Source: Mycobacteroides chelonae CCUG 47445 (GTDB lineage: Bacteria > Actinomycetota > Actinomycetes > Mycobacteriales > Mycobacteriaceae). Taken from it: a stretch of 64,000 nucleotides of DNA. Position 1 is the stretch's first letter; every line of letters starts with the position of its first letter. The notes under the pieces were generated by a model. It made no database searches. It had not been told where the DNA came from and saw only the letters and a list, made by a program, of their open reading frames with translations. This document shows, in pieces, positions 38,630 through 47,410 of the stretch. The stretch spans positions 62,001 through 126,000 of the forward strand of contig NZ_CP007220.1 of assembly GCF_001632805.1 (NCBI RefSeq), written 5' to 3'. Both the position numbers and the translations under genes were made by a program.

Positions 38630-39861
38630 CCACTTGTCCGTTCGCCCCCGGATTCGATTTCACCGACCCGGACCTCATCCAACAGCGCGTCCCCGCCGAT
38701 GAGTTCGCGTATCTGCGCAAGACCGAACCCATCTGGTGGAATGCTCAGCCCAGGGGAGTGGCCGGATTCAACGACAACGGCTACTGGGTAGTCACCAAAC
38801 ATAGTGACGTCAGAGAGATATCGCGGCTCAACGAAGTCTTCTCCAACAGCCTGAACACCACGGTGGTGCGCTACAACGAGGACATCACCGCCGAGCAGCT
38901 GGATATCCAGCGCGAGAATCTGCTGATCGACATGGACGAGCCGAAACACCGCATCCTGCGGCGCATCGTGTCACCGCTGTTCACTCCCAAGGCCGTCAAC
39001 GGATTACACGAACGGCTGGTGGTGCGCGCCAGGGACATCGTAGAAGCGGCTGCCGAAAAGTCCAGCGGCAATTTCGTGTCCGATATCGCCTCGGTGCTTC
39101 CCATGCATGCCATCGCGGATCTGGTGGGCATCCCGGAGTCGGACCGCCAACAGGTGCTGGACTGGACGAATCAGATGTTCGCCTACGACGACCCGGCGAT
39201 CGGTAAAGACACGGCCACCACCGCAACGGTCTCTATGCTGGGCTACGCCTACGCGATGGCCGAAGAGCGACAACTGAATCCGCGCGACGACATTCTCACC
39301 GGACTGGTCCAGGGCGCGTACGAGGACCGCCCACTCACCCCGCTGGAGTTCGCCTACTTTGTCATCCAGCTCATGGTCGCGGGGAACGAGACCTCTCGTA
39401 ACGCCATCACACATGGGGTGCTGGCCTTCGCCGACAACCCGGCACAGTGGGAGCTGTACCGCGAGCGCCGCCCGCAGACGACGGCTGACGAAATCATCCG
39501 CTGGGCCAGCCCCATCATCGCCTTCCAGCGCACGGCGCTGCAGGATGTCGAGCTCGGTGGTGTGCAGATCCGGAAGGGGCAGCGCGTGGGAATGTTCTAC
39601 GCCTCGGCCAACTTCGACGAGGACGTGTTCGATGACCCGTTCACCTTCAACATCGAGCGCGACCCCAACCCGCATCTGGCCTTCGGCGGACACGGCATCC
39701 ACTACTGCCTCGGCGCGAACCTGGCCCGGCTGGAGATCGGCATCATGTTCGATGCCATGGCCGACAGGCTTCCGGATCTGATGCCGACCGGGCAGCCCAC
39801 CCGCTTCAGATCGGGGTGGATCAACGGTGTCGTGTCGCTGCCCGCCAGCTACCGAAGGTAG
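38626..39861 (+). CDS. Cytochrome P450, CYP125-like
   Basis: A 411-residue P450. The heme-ligating Cys361 lies in FGGHGIHYCLGANLAR; the I-helix reads VAGNETSRNAI and the ExxR helix is DEIIRWASP. The start (CPFAPGFDFTDPDLI), the WWNAQ segment and FQRTALQDVELGGVQIRKGQR closely follow CYP125A1, the steroid C26/C27 monooxygenase of M. tuberculosis. It is clearly a CYP125-group paralogue in a different genetic setting, so a sterol or branched hydrophobic substrate is likely. The redox partner is not in the operon. ATG overlaps the SDR stop (ATGA). Confidence 0.92.
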   Translation: MTTCPFAPGFDFTDPDLIQQRVPADEFAYLRKTEPIWWNAQPRGVAGFNDNGYWVVTKHSDVREISRLNEVFSNSLNTTVVRYNEDITAEQLDIQRENLLIDMDEPKHRILRRIVSPLFTPKAVNGLHERLVVRARDIVEAAAEKSSGNFVSDIASVLPMHAIADLVGIPESDRQQVLDWTNQMFAYDDPAIGKDTATTATVSMLGYAYAMAEERQLNPRDDILTGLVQGAYEDRPLTPLEFAYFVIQLMVAGNETSRNAITHGVLAFADNPAQWELYRERRPQTTADEIIRWASPIIAFQRTALQDVELGGVQIRKGQRVGMFYASANFDEDVFDDPFTFNIERDPNPHLAFGGHGIHYCLGANLARLEIGIMFDAMADRLPDLMPTGQPTRFRSGWINGVVSLPASYRR

Positions 39862-39867
39862 ATATCC

Positions 39868-41805
39868 GTGCGTAACCGCTACGCAGGAACTCCCTTCGCC
39901 ACATCCACGCAGGAGATCGCGGCGGCCCTCGAGTATGTGAGCGTCCCGACGCTGCTGTTGTCGCTGGTGCATGTCACCGGGGATCCGCAGTACATCCGGG
40001 AGTTCAAGCAGGCCGCCACCTTCCTCAACGAAGTGCAGGGTTTCATGTCCGAGGAGGACAAGGCACGGGCCCGCCGGGTGGCACTCGACGTGATTGTCGA
40101 CTACCGCGATCGGGGCTGCCCCGACCCGGAACCACTGGATGCCGGCGTCGTTCGGGAGATGATGGATTGGGCGGCCTGCGAAGAGGTTCCCGAACAGTAC
40201 TTGTCGTTGGTTCTGGAGGAACTCGATCTCGAGGGCGCCGACCCGCGGCGCGCCGAACCCCTGGAGTCGACTCAGACCGACAGCATGCCCGTCGTCGTGA
40301 TCGGCTGTGGCGAATCAGGGATCCTGGCGGGTATCAGGCTCGCACAGGCCAACATCCCGTTCACCATCATCGAGAAGAACGCGGGTCCTGGCGGAACCTG
40401 GTGGGAGAATACGTATCCGGGTGCCCGGGTGGACGTCGCCAACCACTTCTACTGCTACAGCTTCGAGCCGAGTGACGGCTGGAGCCACTACTTCGCCGAG
40501 CAACCCGAACTGCGCGACTACTTCCAGTCGGTTGTCGACAAGCACGGTCTCGGCAAGCATGTGCGGTGGCAGACCGAGGTGGAGTCGGCCACTTGGGATG
40601 AGAGAGACGCACGCTGGAAGGTGTGGGTGCGCACCAGTGAGGGTGCGATAGAGGAGCTTTCGGCCCGGGCAGTGATCAGTGCGGTGGGTCAGCTCAATCG
40701 TCCGAACATTCCGCATTTCGCTGGTGCCGGGACCTTCGCCGGCCCGGCCTTTCACTCGGCGCGCTGGGACGAATCGGTAGATCTGGCCGGACAACGTGTT
40801 GCCCTCATCGGTGCGGGTGCCAGCGGATTCCAGATCGCGCCGGCCATTGCCGCGACCGTCGAGCACCTCACCGTGTTCCAACGCACCCCGCAGTGGATGT
40901 TCCCCAACGCGATGTATCACGACCAGGTCCAGGACGGCGTGCGATGGGCGATGAAACATCTGCCGTTCTACGGGCGCTGGTATCGGTTCCTGCTGATGTG
41001 GCCCGGGGCCGACAAGGGACTGGACGCCGCCGAGATAGATCCGCACTACCCAGACCAGGACTACGCGGTAAGCGCCATCAACGCCGCCGCCCGAATGATG
41101 TTCACCGACTGGATAACCCGGCAGGTCGACGGGGATGAACGCTTACTCGCCCAGGTACTGCCCGAGTACCCAGCCACCGGCAAGCGGACCTTACAAGACA
41201 ACGGAAGCTGGCTACGCACCCTGCGTCGGGAGAATGTTGAGCTGGTGCGTACACCCATTGCCCGGATCGAGCCGGACAGCGTCGTCACCGGGGACGGCGC
41301 CGTCCACCCGGTTGATGCAATCGTGTACGCCACCGGATTTCGGGCCACCGAGGTGCTCTGGCCGATGCGAATCACGGGACGCGACGGTGTCGAGCTGCGT
41401 GACATGTGGGGTGCGCGGCCGTACGCGCATCGCGGGATCACCGTGCCCGGGTTTCCCAATTTCTTCATCCTGTACGGACCCGGAACACACCTGGCTCATG
41501 GCGGAAGTCTGATTTTCCAGTCCGAGCTGCAGATGCGGTACATCACGCAATGCCTCGAACACCTGGCGGCCGATAGCGGCCTGACCATGGAGCCTGAGCG
41601 ACAGGCAGCGGCGGAATGGCATCGCCGCACGCAGGACCAGATCAAGAAGATGGTGTGGTTGCACCCGGCCGTCGAACACTCCTACTTCAAGAACGCGGAT
41701 GGCGAGATACACACCGTCAGTCCCTGGCGACTACCCGAGTACTGGCATGCGATCCGCAGCCCGGACTGGTCTGAGTACGTGTTTACCAACACCGGAAAGC
41801 CCTGA
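39868..41805 (+). CDS. Baeyer-Villiger monooxygenase, 4-hydroxyacetophenone-monooxygenase (HAPMO) type
   Basis: A 645-residue flavoprotein with a helical N-terminal extension of about 140 residues, as in HAPMO, where the extension aids dimerisation. The FAD site GCGESG is at 146-151, followed by GGTWWENTYPGARVDV; the BVMO fingerprint reads FAGPAFHSARW with its His intact, and the NADPH fold is IGAGASGFQ. HAPMO-type enzymes convert aryl and other ketones to esters. It starts with GTG six bases after the P450 stop and ends the operon. Two BVMOs in one operon suggest two successive oxidations or one catalytic and one modified enzyme. Confidence 0.9.
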   Translation: MRNRYAGTPFATSTQEIAAALEYVSVPTLLLSLVHVTGDPQYIREFKQAATFLNEVQGFMSEEDKARARRVALDVIVDYRDRGCPDPEPLDAGVVREMMDWAACEEVPEQYLSLVLEELDLEGADPRRAEPLESTQTDSMPVVVIGCGESGILAGIRLAQANIPFTIIEKNAGPGGTWWENTYPGARVDVANHFYCYSFEPSDGWSHYFAEQPELRDYFQSVVDKHGLGKHVRWQTEVESATWDERDARWKVWVRTSEGAIEELSARAVISAVGQLNRPNIPHFAGAGTFAGPAFHSARWDESVDLAGQRVALIGAGASGFQIAPAIAATVEHLTVFQRTPQWMFPNAMYHDQVQDGVRWAMKHLPFYGRWYRFLLMWPGADKGLDAAEIDPHYPDQDYAVSAINAAARMMFTDWITRQVDGDERLLAQVLPEYPATGKRTLQDNGSWLRTLRRENVELVRTPIARIEPDSVVTGDGAVHPVDAIVYATGFRATEVLWPMRITGRDGVELRDMWGARPYAHRGITVPGFPNFFILYGPGTHLAHGGSLIFQSELQMRYITQCLEHLAADSGLTMEPERQAAAEWHRRTQDQIKKMVWLHPAVEHSYFKNADGEIHTVSPWRLPEYWHAIRSPDWSEYVFTNTGKP

Positions 41806-41880
41806 CCTGCGATGTCGGCGGCACAGTGTGCGTGCAACCGCAAGGGTCTAACTTTACTTTTCTCCCTGATCCGTAAGCGG

Positions 41881-41892
41881 TAGCATCGCGGC
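41881..41892 (+). promoter_or_regulatory. Probable leaderless promoter of ethA
   Basis: TAGCAT at 41881-41886 lies six bases before the ATG at 41893, the spacing expected if transcription starts at the A of the start codon. No Shine-Dalgarno sequence precedes the ATG. The 87-base gap from the previous gene also means ethA can be transcribed separately. Confidence 0.45.
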
Positions 41893-43377
41893 ATGTCCGA
41901 ACACTTTGACGTGCTCATCGTCGGCGCCGGCATCTCCGGCATCAGCGCCGCCTGGCACATCCAGAACCGCTGCCCGTCCAAGACCTATGCGGTGCTTGAG
42001 GCCCGCGACGATATGGGTGGGACCTGGAATCTGTTCAAGTATCCAGGTATCCGGTCGGACTCGGACATGTACACGTTGGGGTTCCGCTTCTCGCCGTGGA
42101 ACGACAGCCGCACCCTGGCGGACGGGCCTTCGATCCTCGACTACGTGCACAAGACCGCGGCCAACTCCGGAATCGACGGTCATGTCCGATACCGCCACAA
42201 GGTGGTCGGAGCGGCCTGGTCCACCGAGACCCAGCAGTGGACGGTTCAGGTGGATCACGACGGCAAGACCGTCGAGTACACCTGTTCCTTCCTGTTCTGC
42301 TGCAGCGGCTACTACGACTACGACCAGGGTTACTCGCCCGAGTTCCCCGGCGTCGCCGACTTCAAGGGCACCGTGATTCACCCGCAGCACTGGCCGGAGG
42401 ACCTCGACTACAAGGGTAAGAAGGTAGTGGTGATCGGCTCAGGCGCCACTGCGGTGACCCTGGTTCCGGCGATGGCGCCCGATGTCGGACACATCACCAT
42501 GCTGCAGCGCTCACCCACCTACATCCTGTCGCTGCCGAACGAGAACCCGATCATCAACGGTCTGCGAAAGATATTGCCGGCCAAGGTCGCCTATCCGATC
42601 GCCCGCTGGATTAACATCGGCCAGCTGATCTTCAGCTACCAGGCCAGCCGCAAGTTCCCCAAGGCCGCGCGGCGGATCATCATGCAGCAGGCCAAACTTC
42701 AGCTGCCTAAGGGCTATGACTACAAGACCCACTTCGGTCCCAAGTACAACCCGTGGGACGAGCGTCTTTGCGTGGTGCCCAACGGCGACCTGTACAAGAC
42801 CATCCGCAAGGGCAAGGCCGATATCGTCACCGATCACATCGAGACATTCGACGAGACCGGTATCAAGCTCAAGTCCGGTAAGCATCTCGACGCTGACATC
42901 ATCATCACCGCAACGGGTTTGAACCTGAAATTCTTCAGCGGTGTCATCCCGACGGTTGATGGCGTGCCCGTGGACTTGCCCGCGCAGACCGTGTACAAGG
43001 GCGCGATGCTCACGGGCATCCCGAACATGGCGTTCACCATCGGGTACACCAACGCCTCGTGGACACTCAAGGCGGACCTGGTATCCGAGTATGTTGGGCG
43101 TCTGCTGAACTACATGGACGAGAACGGCTATGTCACAGCGGTTCCCGAGCTGGCCGACGAGACGCTCGAAAAGCAGCCGTTCATGGACTTCACGCCGGGC
43201 TACGTGCTGCGCGCGCTGGATGAACTGCCCAAGCAGGGTGACAAGCACCCGTGGCGTTTGAAGCAGAACTACGCCTATGACGTCGGGATGATGCGGCGCA
43301 GCCGGGTCAGCGAGGGTATGCGCTTCGGCAGAAAGAAGGCCGCCACCGAGACAACACCGGTGGCCGTCAACAGCTAG
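41893..43377 (+). CDS. ethA: EthA-type Baeyer-Villiger monooxygenase
   Basis: A 494-residue BVMO very close to M. tuberculosis EthA: IVGAGISGISAAWHIQ, GGTWNLFKYPGIRSDSDMYT, fingerprint FKGTVIHPQHW with the His present, VVIGSGATAVTLVPA, and the C-terminal FTPGYVLRALDELPKQG. EthA oxidises ketones to esters and activates the thioamide prodrug ethionamide and related drugs (established). Its place between gltBD and the Rv3853-like gene matches the M. tuberculosis map. However the divergent repressor gene ethR is absent; a TetR of another type lies downstream in convergent orientation. A strong hairpin follows the stop. Confidence 0.9.
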   Translation: MSEHFDVLIVGAGISGISAAWHIQNRCPSKTYAVLEARDDMGGTWNLFKYPGIRSDSDMYTLGFRFSPWNDSRTLADGPSILDYVHKTAANSGIDGHVRYRHKVVGAAWSTETQQWTVQVDHDGKTVEYTCSFLFCCSGYYDYDQGYSPEFPGVADFKGTVIHPQHWPEDLDYKGKKVVVIGSGATAVTLVPAMAPDVGHITMLQRSPTYILSLPNENPIINGLRKILPAKVAYPIARWINIGQLIFSYQASRKFPKAARRIIMQQAKLQLPKGYDYKTHFGPKYNPWDERLCVVPNGDLYKTIRKGKADIVTDHIETFDETGIKLKSGKHLDADIIITATGLNLKFFSGVIPTVDGVPVDLPAQTVYKGAMLTGIPNMAFTIGYTNASWTLKADLVSEYVGRLLNYMDENGYVTAVPELADETLEKQPFMDFTPGYVLRALDELPKQGDKHPWRLKQNYAYDVGMMRRSRVSEGMRFGRKKAATETTPVAVNS

Positions 43378-43389
43378 ATCTTTTCTGCA

Positions 43390-43426
43390 GAACGGCCGGG
43401 TGTCATGCGTGGACACCCGGCCGTTC
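43390..43426. terminator. Terminator between ethA and the convergent TetR gene
   Basis: A perfect 15-pair stem (arms 43390-43404 and 43412-43426, e.g. GAACGGCCGGGTGTC) with a seven-base loop, 13 bases after the ethA stop. It can serve both convergent genes. Confidence 0.8.
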
Positions 43427-43464
43427 GCTGTCTACGGAGCGCTACGAATGGACGCCCGTAATCA

Positions 43465-44124
43465 CTAGTTCTGTTCGGGTGCAGCCTGATCCGTGCTCGC
43501 GGCGATCAGCATCGGAAGCATCGGGCGCATGGGTAACAGACGTTGCACGGCGGTCAGGAGCCGCGCCGTCCAGTCGGTGGTCGATGAGGGATCTTTGATG
43601 CTGTCCAGGGCCACTCCTTGGCCCATCGCGACGCAAAGGCGGGCAAGGTCTTGCACGCTTGTCTCCGGAAGTTCGAGGTCGTCGTCCAGCTGCGAGATCA
43701 CACCGGCAACGTGGTCCAGCATGGTTTTGTCGCGTGCCGCGAGTTCATCGTTCAATGTCGAATTGCGTCGGGCAACCAAGGCGAGCTCGATCTTCAGCAG
43801 GGCCCAGCCGGTATCGCTGAGTGATTGCTCGATCCAGTCCTGAAATTTTTGAACGCGATCCTCTGACGATCCTTCGGCGAGCGTGGTGCGGTAGCTCTCC
43901 AGAACCTGTTCGGTGTGACGGTCGATGACCTCCAGTGCCAACGCCTCTTTGCTGGGAAAATTCGAGTACACGGCGCCGCGACTGTAACCGGCTTCTTCGG
44001 CCACCTGTTCGTTCGACGTCGCGGCGAAACCCTGTTGCAAATAGAGCTGGGTCGCAGACTCCACCAGCCGGGCCTTTGTCTGAGCCTGGGCTTCAGAACG
44101 AGTCAATCGCTTGGCCACGACCAT
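43465..44124 (-). CDS. TetR-family regulator at the ethA locus (not EthR)
   Basis: A 219-residue TetR protein with helix-turn-helix FAATSNEQVAEEAGYSRGAVYSNF near residues 32-55. The sequence does not resemble EthR, whose DNA-binding and ligand regions I know, and its orientation is convergent to ethA rather than divergent. The ATG at 44124 is preferred to a TTG at 44172. The C-terminal domain resembles broad AcrR-like regulators with an EALALEVIDRHTEQ segment. The divergent 53-residue ORF is its most direct likely target; control of ethA is possible but unproven. Confidence 0.85.
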   Translation of the reverse strand: MVVAKRLTRSEAQAQTKARLVESATQLYLQQGFAATSNEQVAEEAGYSRGAVYSNFPSKEALALEVIDRHTEQVLESYRTTLAEGSSEDRVQKFQDWIEQSLSDTGWALLKIELALVARRNSTLNDELAARDKTMLDHVAGVISQLDDDLELPETSVQDLARLCVAMGQGVALDSIKDPSSTTDWTARLLTAVQRLLPMRPMLPMLIAASTDQAAPEQN

Positions 44125-44216
44125 TGAGTCTATGCGGTCGCAGGCACTTGCCAGGAGAGAAGTCGCCGGCAACGCCGCAGCGTATCGAGGGCAGAATCCC
44201 TCATCCGCCGACGCTG

Positions 44217-44240
44217 CATAATTTTGGGTACATTACGTAA
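44217..44240 (+). promoter_or_regulatory. Putative promoter and operator before the 53-residue ORF
   Basis: CATAAT (44217-44222) could be a -10 element, and the palindrome TTACGTAA (44233-44240) would then sit near the transcription start. The region is shared with the divergent TetR gene, so it may be that regulator's site. Confidence 0.35.
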
Positions 44241-44277
44241 CCAGATAGTCGCAGGGATCAAAGGATGGAGTTACATC

Positions 44278-44439
44278 GTGGGACGACACAACCGGCCCTC
44301 CGTCGTCGACGATGCGCCCGCCGACACAGACTGGAGCGCCGACTTCCTGGTCGACGGCGAAGTGACCGGGGTATCGCCCGTGGTGATCGATCCTGACCTC
44401 GCGTTCTCCCCAACGCCGCCGCCCTGGTTCAGGGGCTGA
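44278..44439 (+). CDS. Small acidic protein, 53 residues
   Basis: GTG start with GGAG seven bases upstream (44267-44270). The product is acidic (VVDDAPADTDWSADFLVDGE) and ends in FSPTPPPWFRG. No membrane segment or known domain is visible. It overlaps the convergent lactone oxidase gene by 11 bases at the 3' end and is divergent from the TetR gene, which probably controls it. A longer frame from a TTG at 44224 is less likely because it lacks an RBS. Function unknown. Confidence 0.55.
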   Translation: MGRHNRPSVVDDAPADTDWSADFLVDGEVTGVSPVVIDPDLAFSPTPPPWFRG

Positions 44440-45715
44440 CCGGGCCCAGGAGCCTATTCAGATACCTACCGCTGAACACGCCCCCGGGATCCAGCCGGGC
44501 GCGGACCTCCTGGAAGGTCCGCCATTGCGGATACCGCTCGCTGAGCTGCCCGGCGGTCAAAGTGTGCCGCTTACCCCAGTGAGGTCGGCCGCCAAGCCCG
44601 ATCAGGATGGGTTCAAGGTCGTGGAAGTAGGGCTCCCATAGACCGTGAACGGTCTGGTGCACTGCCAGGTAGACGCTCTCGCGGCCGTAGGCCGGGGCCA
44701 GCAGCGCATCATCGGCCTGGGTGAAGCGGACCTCGAGCGGGAAGGCGACCCGATGACGATTTTGTTCAATCGTGGCCAGCACGGTCTCGATCGCATCACG
44801 CGCATTTGTCAGCGGAAGCGAATACTCCATCTCGGTGAACTTCACCTTGCGGGGACTCGCGAACACGGCGGCGCTTTCATCCTGCGACTCATTCGAACCC
44901 GCGAGGTTGGCGACCAATCTGGATATGTAGGGGGCAGCCACGGGTAGGCGCCCGGCCGTCCACATCAGCGCGCCGAGTGCGCCGTTCTCCACCAGGTCGC
45001 GCTCGACCCAATGCCGCACCGGATGACTGGGCCACCGATCCTCTTGGGTGCGTGTCGACTCCAGCAGCAGAACCCGTCGCGTGTGTGGAAACAAATACAG
45101 CTCAAGGTGATCGGTCTCGGCCAGCAACGTGGGCAGATTGGCCAAGACGGTGTCCAGGTCGTGCACGGACTGACGCCGGTACAGCCGGAAGGCCGGAACA
45201 CATTGCAGGGTGAGTTCGGTGACCACACCCAGCGCGCCCAACGAGATTCGTGCGGCGCGCAGCTCATCGCCGCTGTCGATCTCATGAATCGTGCCGTCGG
45301 CAGTCATGATCCGCATCGACACGATGGTCTGCGAGATATTGCCGAATCGCAGGCCAGTCCCGTGCGTTCCGGTGGCGGCGGCCCCGGCAAGGGTCTGGAC
45401 GTCGATATCGCCGAGGTTCGGCAGCGCCAGCCCGCGCCGCAGCAGCTTGCGGTTCAGCTCATGCAGGTTGATGCCGGCCTGGACCCGCACCCGGTCGTGT
45501 TCGTCCACCGAGATCAGTTGCCGCAGTTCGGAGATGTCGACCTGTACGCCGTCGGTGACGCACAGCTCGGTGAAGGAATGCGATGAGCCGATCGGCCTCA
45601 CCGTTCGTCCGGCGGAGCGTCTCAGGGCGAACGCCAGCTCGTCCTCGGACCGCGGACGCACCACAAGGTCTGGGGCGCAGGATGTTTGACCACTCCAGTT
45701 GCGCCACTGACTCAT
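44429..45715 (-). CDS. D-arabinono-1,4-lactone/L-gulonolactone oxidase family flavoprotein
   Basis: A 428-residue protein with an N-terminal FAD-binding PCMH/FAD_binding_4 domain (RPIGSSHSFTEL; GAAATGTHGTGLRFG) and a C-terminal ALO domain with the motif PHWGKRH. Such enzymes oxidise aldonolactones to ascorbate-like products and reduce oxygen or cytochrome c; mycobacterial GulL (Rv1771) is a relative. In the covalent members the FAD binds a His in a GHS motif; here it is SHS, with the His present. It is the last gene of a coupled operon with a PLP aldolase (ATGA overlap) and an RraA-like protein. Confidence 0.88.
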   Translation of the reverse strand: MSQWRNWSGQTSCAPDLVVRPRSEDELAFALRRSAGRTVRPIGSSHSFTELCVTDGVQVDISELRQLISVDEHDRVRVQAGINLHELNRKLLRRGLALPNLGDIDVQTLAGAAATGTHGTGLRFGNISQTIVSMRIMTADGTIHEIDSGDELRAARISLGALGVVTELTLQCVPAFRLYRRQSVHDLDTVLANLPTLLAETDHLELYLFPHTRRVLLLESTRTQEDRWPSHPVRHWVERDLVENGALGALMWTAGRLPVAAPYISRLVANLAGSNESQDESAAVFASPRKVKFTEMEYSLPLTNARDAIETVLATIEQNRHRVAFPLEVRFTQADDALLAPAYGRESVYLAVHQTVHGLWEPYFHDLEPILIGLGGRPHWGKRHTLTAGQLSERYPQWRTFQEVRARLDPGGVFSGRYLNRLLGPVSP

Positions 45716-46899
45716 AGGAACATCATTCCCTCGCCGCGATAAGTGGATACCGCACCCGCGTGTTGACCGTCTTCGACCAGCTGCAGTTCGGTGAAGTGCT
45801 CACAGAGCTCACCGGCCTTGGCGTGCCGGAACCACACCACATCGCCGATCCGTAGTTCACGCGCACCCCGTAACGGTGTCTGTACCTCACCGGCGCCCTC
45901 AGAGGCCTCAAAGGACAAACCCGCAGGCCACGATGGCAGCGGTACACGGCTGGCTCCGGCGGGGCCGCTGGCGATGTACCCACCGCCCAGCACGGTGGCG
46001 AGCTCGGGACTCGGCTTGCGTACCACCGGCAACGCGAACGCCGCCGCGGGATCCAGCCGCAGGCTGCGATAGTTGTCGAAAAGAGCAGGAGCGAAGAAAC
46101 CCGACCCGGCCGCTAGTTCGGTGGCGAATCCCAACCCCGCGATACGGGCCAGGCTGCCGGTGCCGCCGGAGTTCACCAGTTCCAGCGGCGGTGCTCCGGC
46201 GGCGCGAAGCCGCGCGCTCACCGCGTCCAGAATCCGGGGAAGGCGCTGGCCGAGATCCCGCAGCGAAGAGGCCTGCATTCCACGAACCGCCAACTGGTAC
46301 CAGGGATTTCCGGGGACGATATCGCCCACACCGGCGATCTGCCCGTCATAGGCCATTATCGCGGCGAGCCGCAGACCGGGTGTGGCGCACACCAGGTCGG
46401 TGAGGGCAGCTGCCTGCTCAGGGGTGCGCACCGGCGATCGCTTGGGCCCCAGATGAACCGGCCCATCGAGAGGCCGCCACCCGGCATCGATATCGAGACA
46501 TACCGGGATCGGTGCATTCGTCTCATGCGCGATGTCGGCCAGTAGACGGACATGGTCGGCAGAATCGATCAAGGGGCGGATGACAGAACGATGCCGCGCC
46601 GCGGTGGCCAGGGCTCCCCGATCGACACTCGGGTAGGCGATCAACAGATCGTCGACCCCGGCGTCGGCGAGGTGCACGGCCTCTCCGGGGGTGAAGGCAA
46701 GGACCCCGCGAAACCCCGGTATCTCCAAGAATTTCCGAATCAACGCGGTGCTGCGTATGGACTTACTGGCCACCCTGATGGGTAAGCCGGAGGCGGCGGA
46801 CACCAAGGACGCGGCGTTGGCCCGCGCCGCGTCCATATCGACCGCGGCCAGCGGTACGGGCGCCCCCCGCAGTGCCGCGGCCAGCCGCCGTATCGACAT
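45712..46899 (-). CDS. PLP-dependent amino acid aldolase/deaminase, alanine-racemase fold (D-threonine aldolase-like)
   Basis: A 395-residue fold-type III PLP enzyme. The N-terminal barrel carries the PLP lysine K46 (RVASKSIRS); the C-terminal part has the D-threonine-aldolase-like domain with metal-binding region LRIGDVVWFRHAKAGE. It likely splits a beta-hydroxy-D-amino acid to glycine and an aldehyde or deaminates it. It overlaps the RraA-like gene by one base (TGATG) and the lactone oxidase by four, so the three are one unit. An aldehyde from the aldolase might relate to sugar-acid substrates of the partners, but this is speculative. Confidence 0.85.
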   Translation of the reverse strand: MSIRRLAAALRGAPVPLAAVDMDAARANAASLVSAASGLPIRVASKSIRSTALIRKFLEIPGFRGVLAFTPGEAVHLADAGVDDLLIAYPSVDRGALATAARHRSVIRPLIDSADHVRLLADIAHETNAPIPVCLDIDAGWRPLDGPVHLGPKRSPVRTPEQAAALTDLVCATPGLRLAAIMAYDGQIAGVGDIVPGNPWYQLAVRGMQASSLRDLGQRLPRILDAVSARLRAAGAPPLELVNSGGTGSLARIAGLGFATELAAGSGFFAPALFDNYRSLRLDPAAAFALPVVRKPSPELATVLGGGYIASGPAGASRVPLPSWPAGLSFEASEGAGEVQTPLRGARELRIGDVVWFRHAKAGELCEHFTELQLVEDGQHAGAVSTYRGEGMMFL

Positions 46900-47387
46900 C
46901 AGGCAGGAACCACGACAACGCCGTCATGGTCGGCGTAACAGATCGCACCCGGCGTGAAGTCGATACCGCCAAAGCTGACGACGATATCGCGTTCCCCGGC
47001 ACCGGTTTTGGTGCCCTTGCGGGGGTTGGTGCCGAGAGCCTTGATGCCGATGTCCATGGTGGCCAGGGCGGCACTGTCGCGCACCACCCCGTTGATCACC
47101 AAACCCGACCAGCCGCTGTCGACGGCGATCCCCGCGATGATGTCGCCCACGAGCGCGCAGTGCAGCGAGCCTCCACCGTCAATGACCAGCACACCACCTG
47201 AACCTGGTTCCGAGAGAATCGATTTCAGCAGCGCGTTGTCATGGTGGCAGCGCACCGTGGTGATGACTCCGGCGAATACCGGACGCCCACCGAACTGGGT
47301 GAGCTGAAGATCGCAACTGGCCATGTCGATGCCCAGTTCGTCTCCCAGGTCGGCGGTCGGTTGGGGGGTGATCGGTGCGGTCGTCAT
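46899..47387 (-). CDS. rraA: RraA-like protein (Rv3853 homologue)
   Basis: A 162-residue protein of the RraA/HMG-aldolase fold: [32 protein letters not shown] and [20 protein letters not shown]. The M. tuberculosis homologue Rv3853 was once named menG, a label now doubted because the fold does not fit a methyltransferase. Members either inhibit RNase E or act as 4-hydroxy-4-methyl-2-oxoglutarate aldolases; the G-(x)20-R-D pattern of the aldolases (VVRDSAAL) is retained. Here it is the first gene of an operon with a PLP aldolase and a lactone oxidase, which favours a metabolic role. Confidence 0.88.
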   Translation of the reverse strand: MTTAPITPQPTADLGDELGIDMASCDLQLTQFGGRPVFAGVITTVRCHHDNALLKSILSEPGSGGVLVIDGGGSLHCALVGDIIAGIAVDSGWSGLVINGVVRDSAALATMDIGIKALGTNPRKGTKTGAGERDIVVSFGGIDFTPGAICYADHDGVVVVPA

Positions 47388-47410
47388 ACCCCAAGCCTAT
47401 TCGTCAGTCC

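Noticed and set aside
43465..44124. Calling the TetR gene near ethA ethR
   Set aside because: Its sequence and orientation do not match EthR; only the neighbourhood would suggest the name.
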